A stretch of DNA of 64,000 nt. Origin: Streptomyces griseochromogenes (GTDB taxonomy: Bacteria > Actinomycetota > Actinomycetes > Streptomycetales > Streptomycetaceae). Under the pieces are notes generated by a model, which saw nothing but the letters and a program-made list of their open reading frames with translations, did not search any database and was not told the origin of the DNA. The stretch lies in NCBI RefSeq assembly GCF_001542625.1, contig NZ_CP016279.1, positions 124,001-188,000 of the forward strand, in the 5' to 3' direction. Shown piece by piece: positions 42,034-51,169 of this stretch; positions within the stretch are counted from its first letter, which is position 1, and every line of letters begins with the position of its first letter. The translations under genes and the position numbers were made by a program.

Positions 42034-43872
42034 TCACGGGCGCCAAACGGCCAGTACACCTTCGTACAGCTCCGCGTCCGTGAGCTCACGGGGGGTGGGG
42101 CCCGCGTGGAAGAAGGACGTGTTGTCGGTCTTCAGTTTGCGGAGGTAGTCGAAGGCTTTGTTGTCGTGATCACCGAAGGCGACGAAGGAGAAGAAGACGG
42201 AGGGGTGCTTCTCGGCGGCTTCGGTGAGGGACTGGGTGGCCGGGGTCTTGGCGTCGGGGGCGCCGTCCGTCTGGAAGATCACCAGGGCGGGGGTGGCGGG
42301 GTCCGTGTTCTGCGCGTGGTTCTTCTCGTAGTGGGTGAGGACGGCTTCCACGGCCGCGTGGTAGCTGGTGCGACCCATGCGGCCGAGGGCTGCGTGGACG
42401 TCGTCGATCTTCGTCTCGTGGTCCGGGGTGAGGGTGAGGTCGGTGGTGCCGTCGACCTCCGTGGAGAAGAAGACGACGTGGACCGTGGCCTCGGGGTCGA
42501 GGTGGGCCGCGAGGGCGAGGGACTGGTCGGCGAGGGCCTGGGCGGAGCCGTCCTTGTAGTACGGGCGCATGCTCGCGGAGCGGTCGAGGACGAGGTAGAG
42601 CTTTGCTCGGGTGCCGGTGAGGTCGGCCTTCTTGAGGGTGGTGGTGGCGGCCTTGTAGGCGGTGGTGAGGGAGGGGGTGCGGGACTTCACGCGGGTGAGG
42701 GGGAGGGCGGGTTTGGCCGGCACCGCCTCGGCTTCGCCATCGGCGTCGCTTTCGTTCCCACCCGCACCACCCGTGCGGCTTTCGTCGTCGGCCGCGGGTG
42801 TCTCCTGTAGGGCGTCCTCGCCGTCGGCGGCTGCCTGCGGCTCCGGTGCCGCCTCGGCTTCGCCTTCGGCGGTCTCGTTCCCACCCGCACCACCCGTGCG
42901 GGCTTCGTCGTCGGCCGCGGGTGTCCCCTGTGGGGCGTCCTCGCCGTCGGCGGCTGCCTGTGCCTCCGGCTCGACGACCGGCTCGGCCGCAACCTCGACG
43001 ACCGGCTCGGGCTCCGCTGCGGGCTCAACCTCCGCGACCTGCTCGGGCTCTGCTTCCGCCGTGGGCTCGGCTTGTGCCACGGGCTCGGGGTCGGGCTCCG
43101 CTGCGGGCTCAACCTCCGCGACCTGCTCGGGCTCCGCTTCCGCTGTGGGCTCAACCTCCGCGACCTGCTCGGGCTCCGCTTCCGCTGTGGGCTCCGATTC
43201 CGCCACCGGCTCGGGCTCCTCAGCAACCGGCTCAGGGGCAGGCTGCGCCACAGCCTGCGGCTCCACCTCAGCCACCTGCTCTGCCTCAGCCACCTGCTCG
43301 CCTTCGGCCGTCGGCTCAGCCTCGGCCGTCGGCTCGGGCTCCTCCGTGACAGGCTCGGCCTCCGCCACCGGCTCCTCGGTGACGGGCTCGGTCTCCGCCA
43401 CCGGCTCCTCGGTGACGGGCTCGGTCTCCGCCACCGGCTCCTCGGCGGCAGGCGCGGCCTCCGCCACCGGCTCCGCGGTGACGGGCTCGGCCTCCGCCAC
43501 CGGCTTCTCGGCGGCAGGCGCGGTCTCCGCCACCGGCTTCTCGGCGGCAGGCGTGGTCTCCGCCACCGGCTTTTCAGCGGCAGGCGTGGTCTCGGCCGTC
43601 GGCTGCTCGGGTGTTGTCGGGTCGTGTGGGGGCTCTGTGGCCTGGCGGGGGACCGTTACGTTGTCGAAGGCCGCCGACACCAGGTCGTGTTCCCCGGGGG
43701 AGGAGGTGCGGGGCTCGGGGACCTGGGCGGTCTGGGCCGGGGTCTGTTCGGGAGCGGAGGCCGGCTCGGGGGTCCGGGTCGGCGAAGGGCGTCGGTCCGC
43801 ACCCTCTGCCTCGGCGGTGCGCGTCTTGCGCCCCCGGCCGAATGCGTTCCGCAGGAGAGTGAGAATGCCCAT
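42034..43872 (-). CDS. VWA-domain protein with a long acidic repetitive N-terminus
   Basis: 612 residues. The N-terminus [16 protein letters not shown] is a conserved short head; residues 90-395 are low complexity, with repeats such as [22 protein letters not shown] and [18 protein letters not shown]-terminal VWA domain (about 425-610) has an intact MIDAS: DRSAS, Thr in RTSYH and Asp in TDGAPD. It resembles the VWA proteins linked to tellurium/stress (Ter) loci. Two copies of the dispersed DNA repeat fall in the linker. There is no signal peptide, so it is probably cytosolic. Confidence 0.85.
   Translation of the reverse strand: MGILTLLRNAFGRGRKTRTAEAEGADRRPSPTRTPEPASAPEQTPAQTAQVPEPRTSSPGEHDLVSAAFDNVTVPRQATEPPHDPTTPEQPTAETTPAAEKPVAETTPAAEKPVAETAPAAEKPVAEAEPVTAEPVAEAAPAAEEPVAETEPVTEEPVAETEPVTEEPVAEAEPVTEEPEPTAEAEPTAEGEQVAEAEQVAEVEPQAVAQPAPEPVAEEPEPVAESEPTAEAEPEQVAEVEPTAEAEPEQVAEVEPAAEPDPEPVAQAEPTAEAEPEQVAEVEPAAEPEPVVEVAAEPVVEPEAQAAADGEDAPQGTPAADDEARTGGAGGNETAEGEAEAAPEPQAAADGEDALQETPAADDESRTGGAGGNESDADGEAEAVPAKPALPLTRVKSRTPSLTTAYKAATTTLKKADLTGTRAKLYLVLDRSASMRPYYKDGSAQALADQSLALAAHLDPEATVHVVFFSTEVDGTTDLTLTPDHETKIDDVHAALGRMGRTSYHAAVEAVLTHYEKNHAQNTDPATPALVIFQTDGAPDAKTPATQSLTEAAEKHPSVFFSFVAFGDHDNKAFDYLRKLKTDNTSFFHAGPTPRELTDAELYEGVLAVWRP
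42725..42970. repeat. 126-bp tandem duplication containing dispersed repeat copies 2 and 3
   Basis: GCCTCGGCTTCGCC starts at 42725 and again at 42851, each followed by a segment with CCGCACCACCCGTGCGG. The duplication encodes two versions of an [10 protein letters not shown]...GEAEA...AAADGEDA peptide. The core element is shared with 13960-14013 in an unrelated gene. Confidence 0.7.
42965..43620. repeat. Coding low-complexity repeat array in the VWA gene
   Basis: Repeats of about 30-33 nt and 48-60 nt encode Pro-Val-Ala-Glu-rich and Glu-Pro-Thr-Ala-rich units. Near-identical neighbouring units (for example the [11 protein letters not shown] copies near 43500-43600) suggest recent slippage or recombination, so length may vary between strains. 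Confidence 0.7.
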
Positions 43873-43973
43873 GTGCGCAACCCTTCGCGTGAGTTGATGC
43901 CCGTTTAATCCCTGGCCAGGACGGACACGTAAGGTTAGCGGCCCTATATTGCGATTCGGTCGCTGGTCGAGCG

Positions 43974-45914
43974 TCAGTGGGGTGTCGTGATCGCTCGTGC
44001 CGCCGCCACCTCCTGGCGCAGTGGTTCCAGGACGCTACCCGAGGGACCTGCCAGGTGGGTACGGACCGCCGTGAGGGTTTCGGCGCGGCGTACGCCCTCC
44101 GACAGTTCGCGCAGTTGCAGGGCCACCTGGTCGATCTCCGCGGCCGACGGTGGCTCGGCGCCGTGGCGGACGCGGACGCGGGCCGCGGTCGTGGCGTCGA
44201 CGATGCGTTCCACCGCCACCACCAGCGGCCACCAGGCCGCGGCGCGGCGTCCGGTCGGCGGGGGTTCGGTCAGGGCCCGCTGGAACTCCGTGCGGATGGT
44301 CGACAGGTCCCGGTAGAGGCGGCGGCGCATGCGGGCGCGGGCGGCGGGGTCGGTGTCCGCGCCGAACGCCGCCTCCACGTACCTCGCCGTGTCCGCCACC
44401 GCGTCCGCCAGGCGGTCGCCGACCCGGGTGTGCCAGCTCTCCGGCCAGAGCAGATAGCCCGCGATCAGGGCGATCGCGCAGCCCATGAGGGAGTCCAGGA
44501 GGCGGGGGAGCAGGAGGGCGGTGCCCTGGTGGTTCAGGGTGTCCGAGAGGAGGAGGATGGCCGGGGTGATCGCCGCCGTCTGGTAGCCGTAGCCCCGGGG
44601 GGTGAGGGCCGGGATCAGCGGGGCCAGGACGAATATCACGGGAACGTCCCACCAGCCCCGGGGCACCTCCGCCAGTACCGCCGCCGCGATCAGCAGGCCC
44701 GCCACCGTGCCCAGTGCCCGCAGCAGCGCCCGCGAGAACACCGAGCCGAAGTCGGGCTTGAGGACGAAGGTGATCGTCAGGGCCACCCAGTAGGAGCGGG
44801 GGACGGGGATGAGCGAGACCAGGGCTTGCGCGATGCCGATGCACACCGCGAGGCGCAGGCCGTAGCGCCAGGAGTTGGCGGAGAGGACGACGTTGCGGGC
44901 CGCGCGGGCCGTGCGGATGCTCAGCGCCGCCGGGCGGCCCAGGCGGTCGTCGATGCCCCGGGGGTCGACGTCGGGGGCCGTGACGACCTCGGCGGCGTGG
45001 CGCAGCGCGTGGTCGACGGCCCGAGCGGTCTCGGTGGTGGGGGCGGGGAGGAGCGGCAGGGTTATGGGGGTGGTGCGGCCGGTCTCGATGGCCCGGGCCA
45101 GGTGGCGGACCGCCTCGGGGATCTCCGGCGGGAGGGGGCGGCCGGAGAGGTGGACGGCTGGGGCCGCCTCGACCACGGGGGTGATCGCGTTCAACTGGGC
45201 CAACAGACGGGTGAGTTCGCGGCTGCGGCCGTGGTGGCGGGCGCGGTGGGCGAGGATGAGGTCGTAGGACTGGTTGAGGGACTGGGTGACGTCGAAGCGG
45301 GTGGCGACGTAGGCGTCCGGGTCGCCGCAGGAGGCCAGTAGGGCGGCCACCTCGCGGTAGGCCGCCGCGACGGATGTCCGCTCCGGCACCCCGGCCCGCA
45401 GCGGCCAGGCGAGCAGGGCCAGGGCGAGGACGAGGAGGCCGCCGCCGGCCATCAGGGCCGGGGGCAGCCACCAGGGGCCGGGGAGCGGGAGTCCCGCGCC
45501 GATCACGGCGTTCAGGAGCAGCAGCAGTCCCGACACCGAGGCGACCGCGCCGATCGTCGAAATCATTCCGGACAGCAGGGCGATGCCGGTGACGGCGGTC
45601 ACCGCGTACCAGCCGTGGCCGTGGACCAGGGAGCCCAGCGTGACGCCCACCGCGCCGAACAGCTGCGGGACCGCGATGTTGAGGATGCGCATGCGGTAGG
45701 CGTCGGCGGTGTCGCTGATGACGCCGGAGAGGGCGCCCATGGAGGCCAGCGCGCCGTAGGCCGGCCGTCCGGCCGCGAGCCCGAGCGCCAGCGGGAGGGC
45801 CATCGCGAGCGCGGCCCGGACCATCGCGGGCCAGTTGAGGGGTGCCCGGTGGGGTTGGAGGTTCCGGACCAGCCAGTCGGGAGGGGTGAGGCCGATGGGG
45901 AACTCGCGGGACAT
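43974..45914 (-). CDS. FUSC-family membrane transporter
   Basis: 646 residues from ATG 45914. Two similar halves, each with about six hydrophobic helices (residues 30-165 and 375-510) and a helical cytosolic part. The second half carries the FUSC signature region ([20 protein letters not shown] ... [13 protein letters not shown]). The family (aromatic acid exporter/YccS-like) pumps aromatic acids or similar anions. It is a single gene; upstream lies the alpha/beta hydrolase on the same strand, with 142 bp between. Confidence 0.88.
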   Translation of the reverse strand: MSREFPIGLTPPDWLVRNLQPHRAPLNWPAMVRAALAMALPLALGLAAGRPAYGALASMGALSGVISDTADAYRMRILNIAVPQLFGAVGVTLGSLVHGHGWYAVTAVTGIALLSGMISTIGAVASVSGLLLLLNAVIGAGLPLPGPWWLPPALMAGGGLLVLALALLAWPLRAGVPERTSVAAAYREVAALLASCGDPDAYVATRFDVTQSLNQSYDLILAHRARHHGRSRELTRLLAQLNAITPVVEAAPAVHLSGRPLPPEIPEAVRHLARAIETGRTTPITLPLLPAPTTETARAVDHALRHAAEVVTAPDVDPRGIDDRLGRPAALSIRTARAARNVVLSANSWRYGLRLAVCIGIAQALVSLIPVPRSYWVALTITFVLKPDFGSVFSRALLRALGTVAGLLIAAAVLAEVPRGWWDVPVIFVLAPLIPALTPRGYGYQTAAITPAILLLSDTLNHQGTALLLPRLLDSLMGCAIALIAGYLLWPESWHTRVGDRLADAVADTARYVEAAFGADTDPAARARMRRRLYRDLSTIRTEFQRALTEPPPTGRRAAAWWPLVVAVERIVDATTAARVRVRHGAEPPSAAEIDQVALQLRELSEGVRRAETLTAVRTHLAGPSGSVLEPLRQEVAAARAITTPH

Positions 45915-46056
45915 GCGCCCATTATGACCGCTTCGCCCCGGCGGCCCCGGGCCGTCTTCGCTGGTGGAGCGTGATATCGACGCTGACCCTGGCGAGGGGG
46001 AGGGCGGCGGATCGGGAACCGAGTCTGCGTCCAGGGCCATGGGGCACGTCCCGAGA

Positions 46057-46857
46057 CTACGAGCGGGAGTCCACCTCGGTCAGGAATTCCTCCAGTGCCC
46101 CGTTGAACTCCGCCGTCCGTTCCAGGTTCGGCATATGGGCCGCCCGCTCGACCACGTGCAGCACGGAGCCGGGGATCGCGGCGTGCATCGCCTCCGCGTC
46201 CGCGACCGGTGTGTAGGTGTCGTCGGCGCCGACCACGACCAGGGCGGGGACGGTGACCTTCGCCAGCACGGGGCGGTAGTCGGGGCGTTCGGCGCGGCCG
46301 CGCAGGGAGGCCGCGGCGCCCTCGGGGGAGGTGGCCGTCATCATGCGGTGGACATGGGCCTTGACCTCGGGATCGGCGTACGGGGCGACCATCTTGTCGA
46401 GGACCTCGTCGGCGTAGCCGGCGAGGCCCTCGGCGAGCAGCCGGTCGGCCATGGCGCGTCGGGCGAGCCTGCCCTCGGGTGTCTCGGGGTCGGGGAAGGT
46501 GTCCGCGAGGACCAGGCCCCGGACGCGGTCGCCGAAGCGGTCGTAGCACTCCATGGCGATCTGGCCGCCCATGGACAGGCCGGCCAGTACGAAGGAGTCC
46601 ACCGACAGGAAGTCCAGCAGCTCCTCGATGTCCTGGGCGTGGCGGGCGAGCGGGACGGTGCCGGGGGTCACGGGGGAGGCGCCGTAGCCGCGCAGATCGG
46701 GGGCGATCACCCGGCGGCGGCCGGAGAAGGCGGCCAGCTGCGGGGCCCACATGGTGCGGTCGAAGGGGTGGCCGTGCACGAGGACGAGGGGGACGAGGGG
46801 GACGCGGGAGGAGACACCGGGGTCCCCCTTGTCCTCGTATGCGAGGAAGGGGCTCAT
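46057..46857 (-). CDS. Alpha/beta-fold hydrolase
   Basis: 266 residues from ATG 46857. Oxyanion motif VLVHGHPFD (near residue 25-33), nucleophile Ser95 in AGLSMGGQ, acid in VVGADDTYTPV and His in ERAAHMPNLE complete the triad. Substrate is unknown; the cap is small, as in lactone/ester hydrolases (3-oxoadipate enol-lactonase-like). It is divergent from a MocR regulator, with direct-repeat operators between, so its expression is probably set by that regulator. Confidence 0.88.
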   Translation of the reverse strand: MSPFLAYEDKGDPGVSSRVPLVPLVLVHGHPFDRTMWAPQLAAFSGRRRVIAPDLRGYGASPVTPGTVPLARHAQDIEELLDFLSVDSFVLAGLSMGGQIAMECYDRFGDRVRGLVLADTFPDPETPEGRLARRAMADRLLAEGLAGYADEVLDKMVAPYADPEVKAHVHRMMTATSPEGAAASLRGRAERPDYRPVLAKVTVPALVVVGADDTYTPVADAEAMHAAIPGSVLHVVERAAHMPNLERTAEFNGALEEFLTEVDSRS

Positions 46858-46883
46858 GTGATCGACCCTAGGCACCACCAACT

Positions 46884-46918
46884 CCTCGGTGCAATAAGAT
46901 CTTTGCCCTCGGTGCAAT
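46884..46918. promoter_or_regulatory. Direct repeats in the MocR/hydrolase divergent promoter
   Basis: CCTCGGTGCAAT occurs at 46884-46895 and again, identically, at 46907-46918, 23 bp apart (about two helical turns). MocR regulators typically bind direct repeats between their own gene and a divergent target. The palindrome AAGATCTT lies between the copies. Confidence 0.7.
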
Positions 46919-46948
46919 CCGGTGTGCCGGCGGGACGGCGGAGGACAT

Positions 46949-48295
46949 GTGGACGACTACCGGCGGATCGCCGACCGGATCGCCGACGACATCGCAGGCG
47001 GGCGGCTCCGGCCCGGCCAGCGGCTGCCGCCGCAGCGGGCGTTCGCCCGGCGGCACCGGATCGCGGCGTCGACGGCGGGGCGGGTGTACGCCGAACTCGT
47101 GCGCCGGGGGCTGGTGGTGGGCGAGGTCGGGCGCGGGACGTTCGTACGGGCCACCGAGCCGGACCGGCAGCCGGGGCACGCGCTGACCGAGGCGGCCGGT
47201 GCCCCGCCCGTGAACCTGGAGCTCAACTACCCGTCCGCGCCCGGCCAGCCGGAGCTGCTGGCCCCGGCCCTCGCGCCGTTGCTAAGGCCGGACGCGCTGG
47301 CCGAGGCGCTGCGGCCCGCCCCGGCCGCCGGCACCGTGGCGGCGAGGGACGCGGTGGCCGGGCTGCTGGCCGCCGACGGCGGGCGGCCGGACCCCGACCG
47401 GATCCTCTTCACCGGCAACGCCCGCCAGGCCATCGCGGCCACCCTCGCCTCGCTGGTACGGGCGGGCGGCCGGGTCGGTGTCGAGCCGTTGACGTATCCG
47501 CTGGTCAAGGAGATCGCGGGGCGGCTCGGCGTCACCCTCGTACCGCTCGCGGCGGACGAGGAGGGACCGCTTGCCGAGTCCGTCGCCGCGGCCCACCGCA
47601 CCGCTCCCCTGTCCGCCCTCTACCTCCAGCCGACTCTGCACAACCCGACCTCGCTGACCCTCGGCGCCGAGCGGCGCGCGCGGCTGGCCGACGTCATCCA
47701 CAGCCTGGGGATACCCGTCGTGGAGGACCGGATCTGGTCCTTCCTGCACGAGGGCGGCGCGCCCGCGCTCGCCGCGCTCGTCCCCGGCCTCGTGCACCTC
47801 GTCGACGGGTTGTCCAAGCGGGTCGCGCCGGGGCTCACCGTCGGGTTCGTCCTCGCGCCCGCCGACCGGGCCGAGGCGGTGGCGCGGGCCGTCAGGTCCG
47901 GAGGGTGGAACGCGGGGTCCTTCGCGCTGGAGGCGGCCGTGCGGTGGACCGGGGACGGGACCGTGGCGCGGCTGGTCGCCGCCAAGCGGCGGGACGCGGG
48001 GCGGCGGCAGCGGCTGGTCGCCGAGGAGCTGGACGGTTTCGCCGTACGGTCCGATCCGGCGGCCTACTTCGCCTGGTGGCAGCTGCCCGCGCCCTGGCGG
48101 GCCGACACCTTCACCGCCGCCGCGCGGGCGCACGGGATCGCGGTCACGCCGGGTACGGCCTTCTCGGTCGACCCGAGCCGTACCCCGGACGCCGTCAGAC
48201 TCGGGCTCGCGTCGGCTCCGGAGCCGGAGCTGGTGCGTGCGCTTCGGACCCTCGCCGGCCTCGCGCGCGGCGGGGCGGCCGCAGCCGGCGGGTGA
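46949..48295 (+). CDS. MocR-type regulator (GntR HTH plus aminotransferase domain)
   Basis: 448 residues from GTG 46949 with GGAGG 4 nt upstream. Residues 1-70 are a GntR winged helix (DRIADDIAGGRLRPGQRLPP). The rest is a fold-type I aminotransferase domain with the PLP lysine at Lys290 (VDGLSKRVAPG) and Asp/Tyr contacts (LQPTLHNPTSL, VVEDRIWSF). MocR proteins sense PLP or amino-compound adducts and usually regulate a divergent gene, here the alpha/beta hydrolase. The 3' end overlaps the convergent membrane protein gene by 101 bp. Confidence 0.9.
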   Translation: MDDYRRIADRIADDIAGGRLRPGQRLPPQRAFARRHRIAASTAGRVYAELVRRGLVVGEVGRGTFVRATEPDRQPGHALTEAAGAPPVNLELNYPSAPGQPELLAPALAPLLRPDALAEALRPAPAAGTVAARDAVAGLLAADGGRPDPDRILFTGNARQAIAATLASLVRAGGRVGVEPLTYPLVKEIAGRLGVTLVPLAADEEGPLAESVAAAHRTAPLSALYLQPTLHNPTSLTLGAERRARLADVIHSLGIPVVEDRIWSFLHEGGAPALAALVPGLVHLVDGLSKRVAPGLTVGFVLAPADRAEAVARAVRSGGWNAGSFALEAAVRWTGDGTVARLVAAKRRDAGRRQRLVAEELDGFAVRSDPAAYFAWWQLPAPWRADTFTAAARAHGIAVTPGTAFSVDPSRTPDAVRLGLASAPEPELVRALRTLAGLARGGAAAAGG

Positions 48296-49133
48296 GCCAG
48301 GCGGTCAGGGCCACCGCGAGGCCGAGGCCGAGCAGCAGCCAGGAGACCGTGCGCAAGGTGCCGGTCAGGGCGTCGTAGACCGCGCCCGCGGCCGGGTGGG
48401 ACACATCGGCGGGCAGACCGGCGAGGGTGAAGCCGCGGCCGATCGTGAGGGCGAGGGCGAGCAGGCCGCCGCCCAGCGCCGTGCCCAGCGCGGTCGCGAC
48501 GACGGCGCGGCGGCGGTGGACGGCGAGGGCGATCCCGGCGACGGCGAAGACGACGGCCGCGACCGGAAGCCAGAAGCCGGCGACTTCGAGCACCCGGAAC
48601 CCCTTTCTCAGCTGGGTCACTTCGCCCGCCGGGAGCACCGGGACCACGGTGTGCTGCACCGGGATGCGCGCGGCGAGCGGCACATGGTCCTGGGTGAGCT
48701 GGCGTTTGACCTGGTCGGTGACGGGTGCGAGGTCGATGGTGACGGGCCGCGCGCGCTCGTCGTCCGCGTCCTGGTCGCGCAGGGCGCGCAGCACCGCGTC
48801 GTGCGTGACCCGGTTGCCGGTGTCCCAGGCCAGCCGGAAGGCGCGGGTCTGGGTGAAGGAGCGCACGGCGTCGTGCACGAACGGGGCGACCGAGCCGCGC
48901 ATCGGCCGGACGTCCATCCGATGGTCCACCTCGCGCACGATGCCGTCCCCGACCGTGGCCACGACGGCTTCCCGCACGTCCGGGTCGGCGGCGAGCGGGG
49001 CCATCGTGGTGACGTAGCGGCCCGTGTCGGCGAGCCCGTACGCCGCCCAGGCCGCCGGCGCGCCGAACGGCACGAGCAGACAGGACAGGGCGATCAGTAC
49101 GGCCGACAGGGCGCTCCTGAGGCGTGGGGACAC
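48195..49133 (-). CDS. Membrane protein with a large external domain, unknown
   Basis: 312 residues, GTG 49133. An N-terminal signal-anchor (SALSAVLIALSCLLVPFG) is followed by about 150 extracytoplasmic residues and three further helices (PVAAVVFAVAGIALAV, ALGTALGGGLLALALTIG, VSWLLLGLGLAVALTAWL), then a basic, Pro-rich tail. No conserved domain is recognised. The start has a poor ribosome site. The last 33 codons overlap the MocR gene on the other strand; the tail codons may not be functionally constrained. Confidence 0.7.
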   Translation of the reverse strand: MSPRLRSALSAVLIALSCLLVPFGAPAAWAAYGLADTGRYVTTMAPLAADPDVREAVVATVGDGIVREVDHRMDVRPMRGSVAPFVHDAVRSFTQTRAFRLAWDTGNRVTHDAVLRALRDQDADDERARPVTIDLAPVTDQVKRQLTQDHVPLAARIPVQHTVVPVLPAGEVTQLRKGFRVLEVAGFWLPVAAVVFAVAGIALAVHRRRAVVATALGTALGGGLLALALTIGRGFTLAGLPADVSHPAAGAVYDALTGTLRTVSWLLLGLGLAVALTAWLTRRLRPPRRARGRRGSEAHAPAPAPEPTRARV

Positions 49134-49305
49134 GCTTCAAGGCAAGGACGCCGGGGCCCGAGGGGCGACCGGTATGACTGCATCAGGGGGAAAAGTCAAG
49201 CCGTACGGCCGTGCCGGCGGGTGGAGCCGGTGATTCCGCTCTCCGGTGGAGGGCTGCGCCGAACGGGTGTTTCCTGGTGCGGGTGAGGTGGGAGCACAGG
49301 GGAGT

Positions 49306-49342
49306 GCGTGGGCCCCGGCCGTTCCCCGGCCGGGGCCCACGC
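49306..49342. terminator. Hairpin downstream of the four-helix membrane protein
   Basis: GCGTGGGCCCCGGCC / GGCCGGGGCCCACGC, a 15-bp stem with a 7-nt loop, 14 nt past the stop at 49356 (minus strand). Confidence 0.8.
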
Positions 49343-49355
49343 GCGTGCCGCACGC

Positions 49356-49802
49356 TCAGCGGATGCGGTGTCCCTCCGCGTCCTCGTGCGTGTAGTAGCG
49401 GTAGAACAGCACGGCGAACGCGACCACGGCGAACGCCAGGCCCATGCCCGCGGACCCCAGGACGGAGTGGCCGCGGCCGCTCAGGCTGTAAAGGAAGCCG
49501 ACCGCGATACCCGTGAAGGACGCCCACAGCGCCGCGTGCAGCTCGCGCGGCAGACGCGGGGTCAGTGCCGCCAGACCCATCCAGACGGCCGCGAACACGA
49601 TCGCCGTCACAAAGCCGAACAGCAGGTTCCAGCCGGTGATGGGCCCGCCGTAGCGGGTGTTGGCCGCGGCCCAGTACCCGTAGACGAGCCCGAGCACGAC
49701 CGGAACGACGACCTTGGCCGCCGCGTGGGTGCGCTCGCTGAAAACGTCGGGAGTACGGCCGCCCCGGGTCGTGCCGCCGGTGACCGGTGCCGCTTGAGCC
49801 AT
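49356..49802 (-). CDS. Four-helix membrane protein, unknown
   Basis: 148 residues from ATG 49802 with GAGGAG 7 nt upstream. After a 28-residue hydrophilic head come four helices (VVVPVVLGLVYGYWAA, GWNLLFGFVTAIVFAAVWMG, ALWASFTGIAVGFLYSL, GMGLAFAVVAFAVLFYRYY) and a short charged tail. No family is recognised. It is divergent from the SpoIIE phosphatase gene, with 126 bp between the starts. Confidence 0.75.
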   Translation of the reverse strand: MAQAAPVTGGTTRGGRTPDVFSERTHAAAKVVVPVVLGLVYGYWAAANTRYGGPITGWNLLFGFVTAIVFAAVWMGLAALTPRLPRELHAALWASFTGIAVGFLYSLSGRGHSVLGSAGMGLAFAVVAFAVLFYRYYTHEDAEGHRIR

Positions 49803-49928
49803 GGCAGCGCTCCTCTCTCCTCGCCCTCGGTTTCCAGGGCACACCCAAGGGGACGGCCTGGCAAGTCGGCCGACAGGGTGACGAGTGCCCGGATGCGGGC
49901 GGTATGGTCCCATGCTTGTCTGAGGGGC

Positions 49929-51104
49929 ATGGAGGGCTTGGGCCTGGTCGGCGCGCACGAGGGCGAGGCCCGGCGGCCGGGGCCGCTGCGGGTCGGCGGA
50001 CACAATGTCGGCTGGGCGCTGCCGTTGCTGCTGCTCGTGGGGATCGCGGTGCTCGACTTCGCCACCAGCGAGCGGTTCCGGGTCGTCTCCTGGGCCGTCC
50101 TCGTGCCCGGCACGGCCGCCGCGCTCTGCGGGGTGTGGACGACCGCCGCGTACGCCGTGCTGTCGGTGGTCACCTACGTCGCCGTGGACAGCGCCTGGCC
50201 CCGGCAGTACCAGGCCGGGCTGCCCGACTTCATCCTCGTCGCCCTCGGCGGCGTCCTCGCCACCCTGGCCTGCGAGGTACGGCTGCGCGGCGAACGGCGG
50301 ATGCTGCACATGCAGGACATCGCCGAGACCACGCGGCGCACCGTGCTGCGCCCGCTGCCCCGGGTCTGGGCGGGCCTGGAGCACGCGGCCGTCTACCTCG
50401 CCGCCGACACCGAGGCCCGGGTCGGCGGCGACTTCTACGACATCCAGCCCGGCCCGCACGGCACCCGTGTCCTCGTCGGGGACGTGCAGGGCAAGGGCCT
50501 GGGCGCGGTGGAGACGGCCGCCGCGCTGCTCGGCACCTTCCGGGAGGCCGGCTACCACGAGGCGGATCTGGGGACCGTCGCCGAGCGTCTGGAGACACGG
50601 ATGATGCGGCACCGGCGCCACACCACGGTGCTCGGCCGTGACGGCGGGGAACGCTTCGCCACCGCCGTTCTCCTCTCTTTCCCCGAAGACCCGCAGGGCG
50701 CCGTGGAGGTCGTCAACTTCGGCCACGAACCCCCGCTCGCCGTCGGCCCGCACGGCGTACGGTCCCTGCCCGGCGGCGGCGGCCTCCCGCTCGGCCTCAC
50801 CGACCTAGGGGGCGGCCTTCCGCCGGTGCGCCGGGTGCCGGTGGCCGCCGAGGAGACCCTGCTGCTCGTCACCGACGGGGTGACAGAAGCCCGGGACCGG
50901 CCCGGGGAGTTCTATCCGCTGGCCCGGGAAGTGGCCCGCGCGGTCGCCGCCGACCCGCATCGCGCGCAGCCCCGGCACCTGGTCGGCGAGGTCCGCGACG
51001 GCGTCCTGAGGCACAGCGGCGGCCACCTGGACGACGACACCACGGTCTTCGCCATCCGCCGGGTGGGGGGCGAAGAGCCCGAACGGGGACGTTTGCGGTC
51101 CTGA
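49929..51104 (+). CDS. Membrane-anchored SpoIIE-type PP2C phosphatase
   Basis: 391 residues. Three to four helices near residues 30-115 (NVGWALPLLLLVGIAVLDFA and following) anchor it. The PP2C SpoIIE domain spans 165-385: GGDFYDIQPGPHG, VGDVQGKGLGAVE, LLVTDGVTEARD and HLDDDTTVFAIRR give the metal-binding Asp residues. It dephosphorylates anti-sigma antagonist proteins. ATG 49929 is close behind its purine-rich site, so the exact start is uncertain. There is no adjacent antagonist gene. Confidence 0.88.
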   Translation: MEGLGLVGAHEGEARRPGPLRVGGHNVGWALPLLLLVGIAVLDFATSERFRVVSWAVLVPGTAAALCGVWTTAAYAVLSVVTYVAVDSAWPRQYQAGLPDFILVALGGVLATLACEVRLRGERRMLHMQDIAETTRRTVLRPLPRVWAGLEHAAVYLAADTEARVGGDFYDIQPGPHGTRVLVGDVQGKGLGAVETAAALLGTFREAGYHEADLGTVAERLETRMMRHRRHTTVLGRDGGERFATAVLLSFPEDPQGAVEVVNFGHEPPLAVGPHGVRSLPGGGGLPLGLTDLGGGLPPVRRVPVAAEETLLLVTDGVTEARDRPGEFYPLAREVARAVAADPHRAQPRHLVGEVRDGVLRHSGGHLDDDTTVFAIRRVGGEEPERGRLRS

Positions 51105-51169
51105 GGCCCGGGTTCGCGGGAGCAGCGGCTACGGTGCTGGCTGGAGAGCGATCTACAGGGGAGGGGACG

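Noticed and set aside
42725..43620. Possible CRISPR array
   Set aside because: The repeats are contiguous, variable in length and coding; there are no unique spacers of constant length and no cas genes.
42662..43897. Plus-strand frame with a striking Ser/Ala/Thr/Gly repeat opposite the VWA gene
   Set aside because: The repeat is just the complement of the Glu/Pro/Ala repeat; the minus strand has the conserved head and VWA domain.
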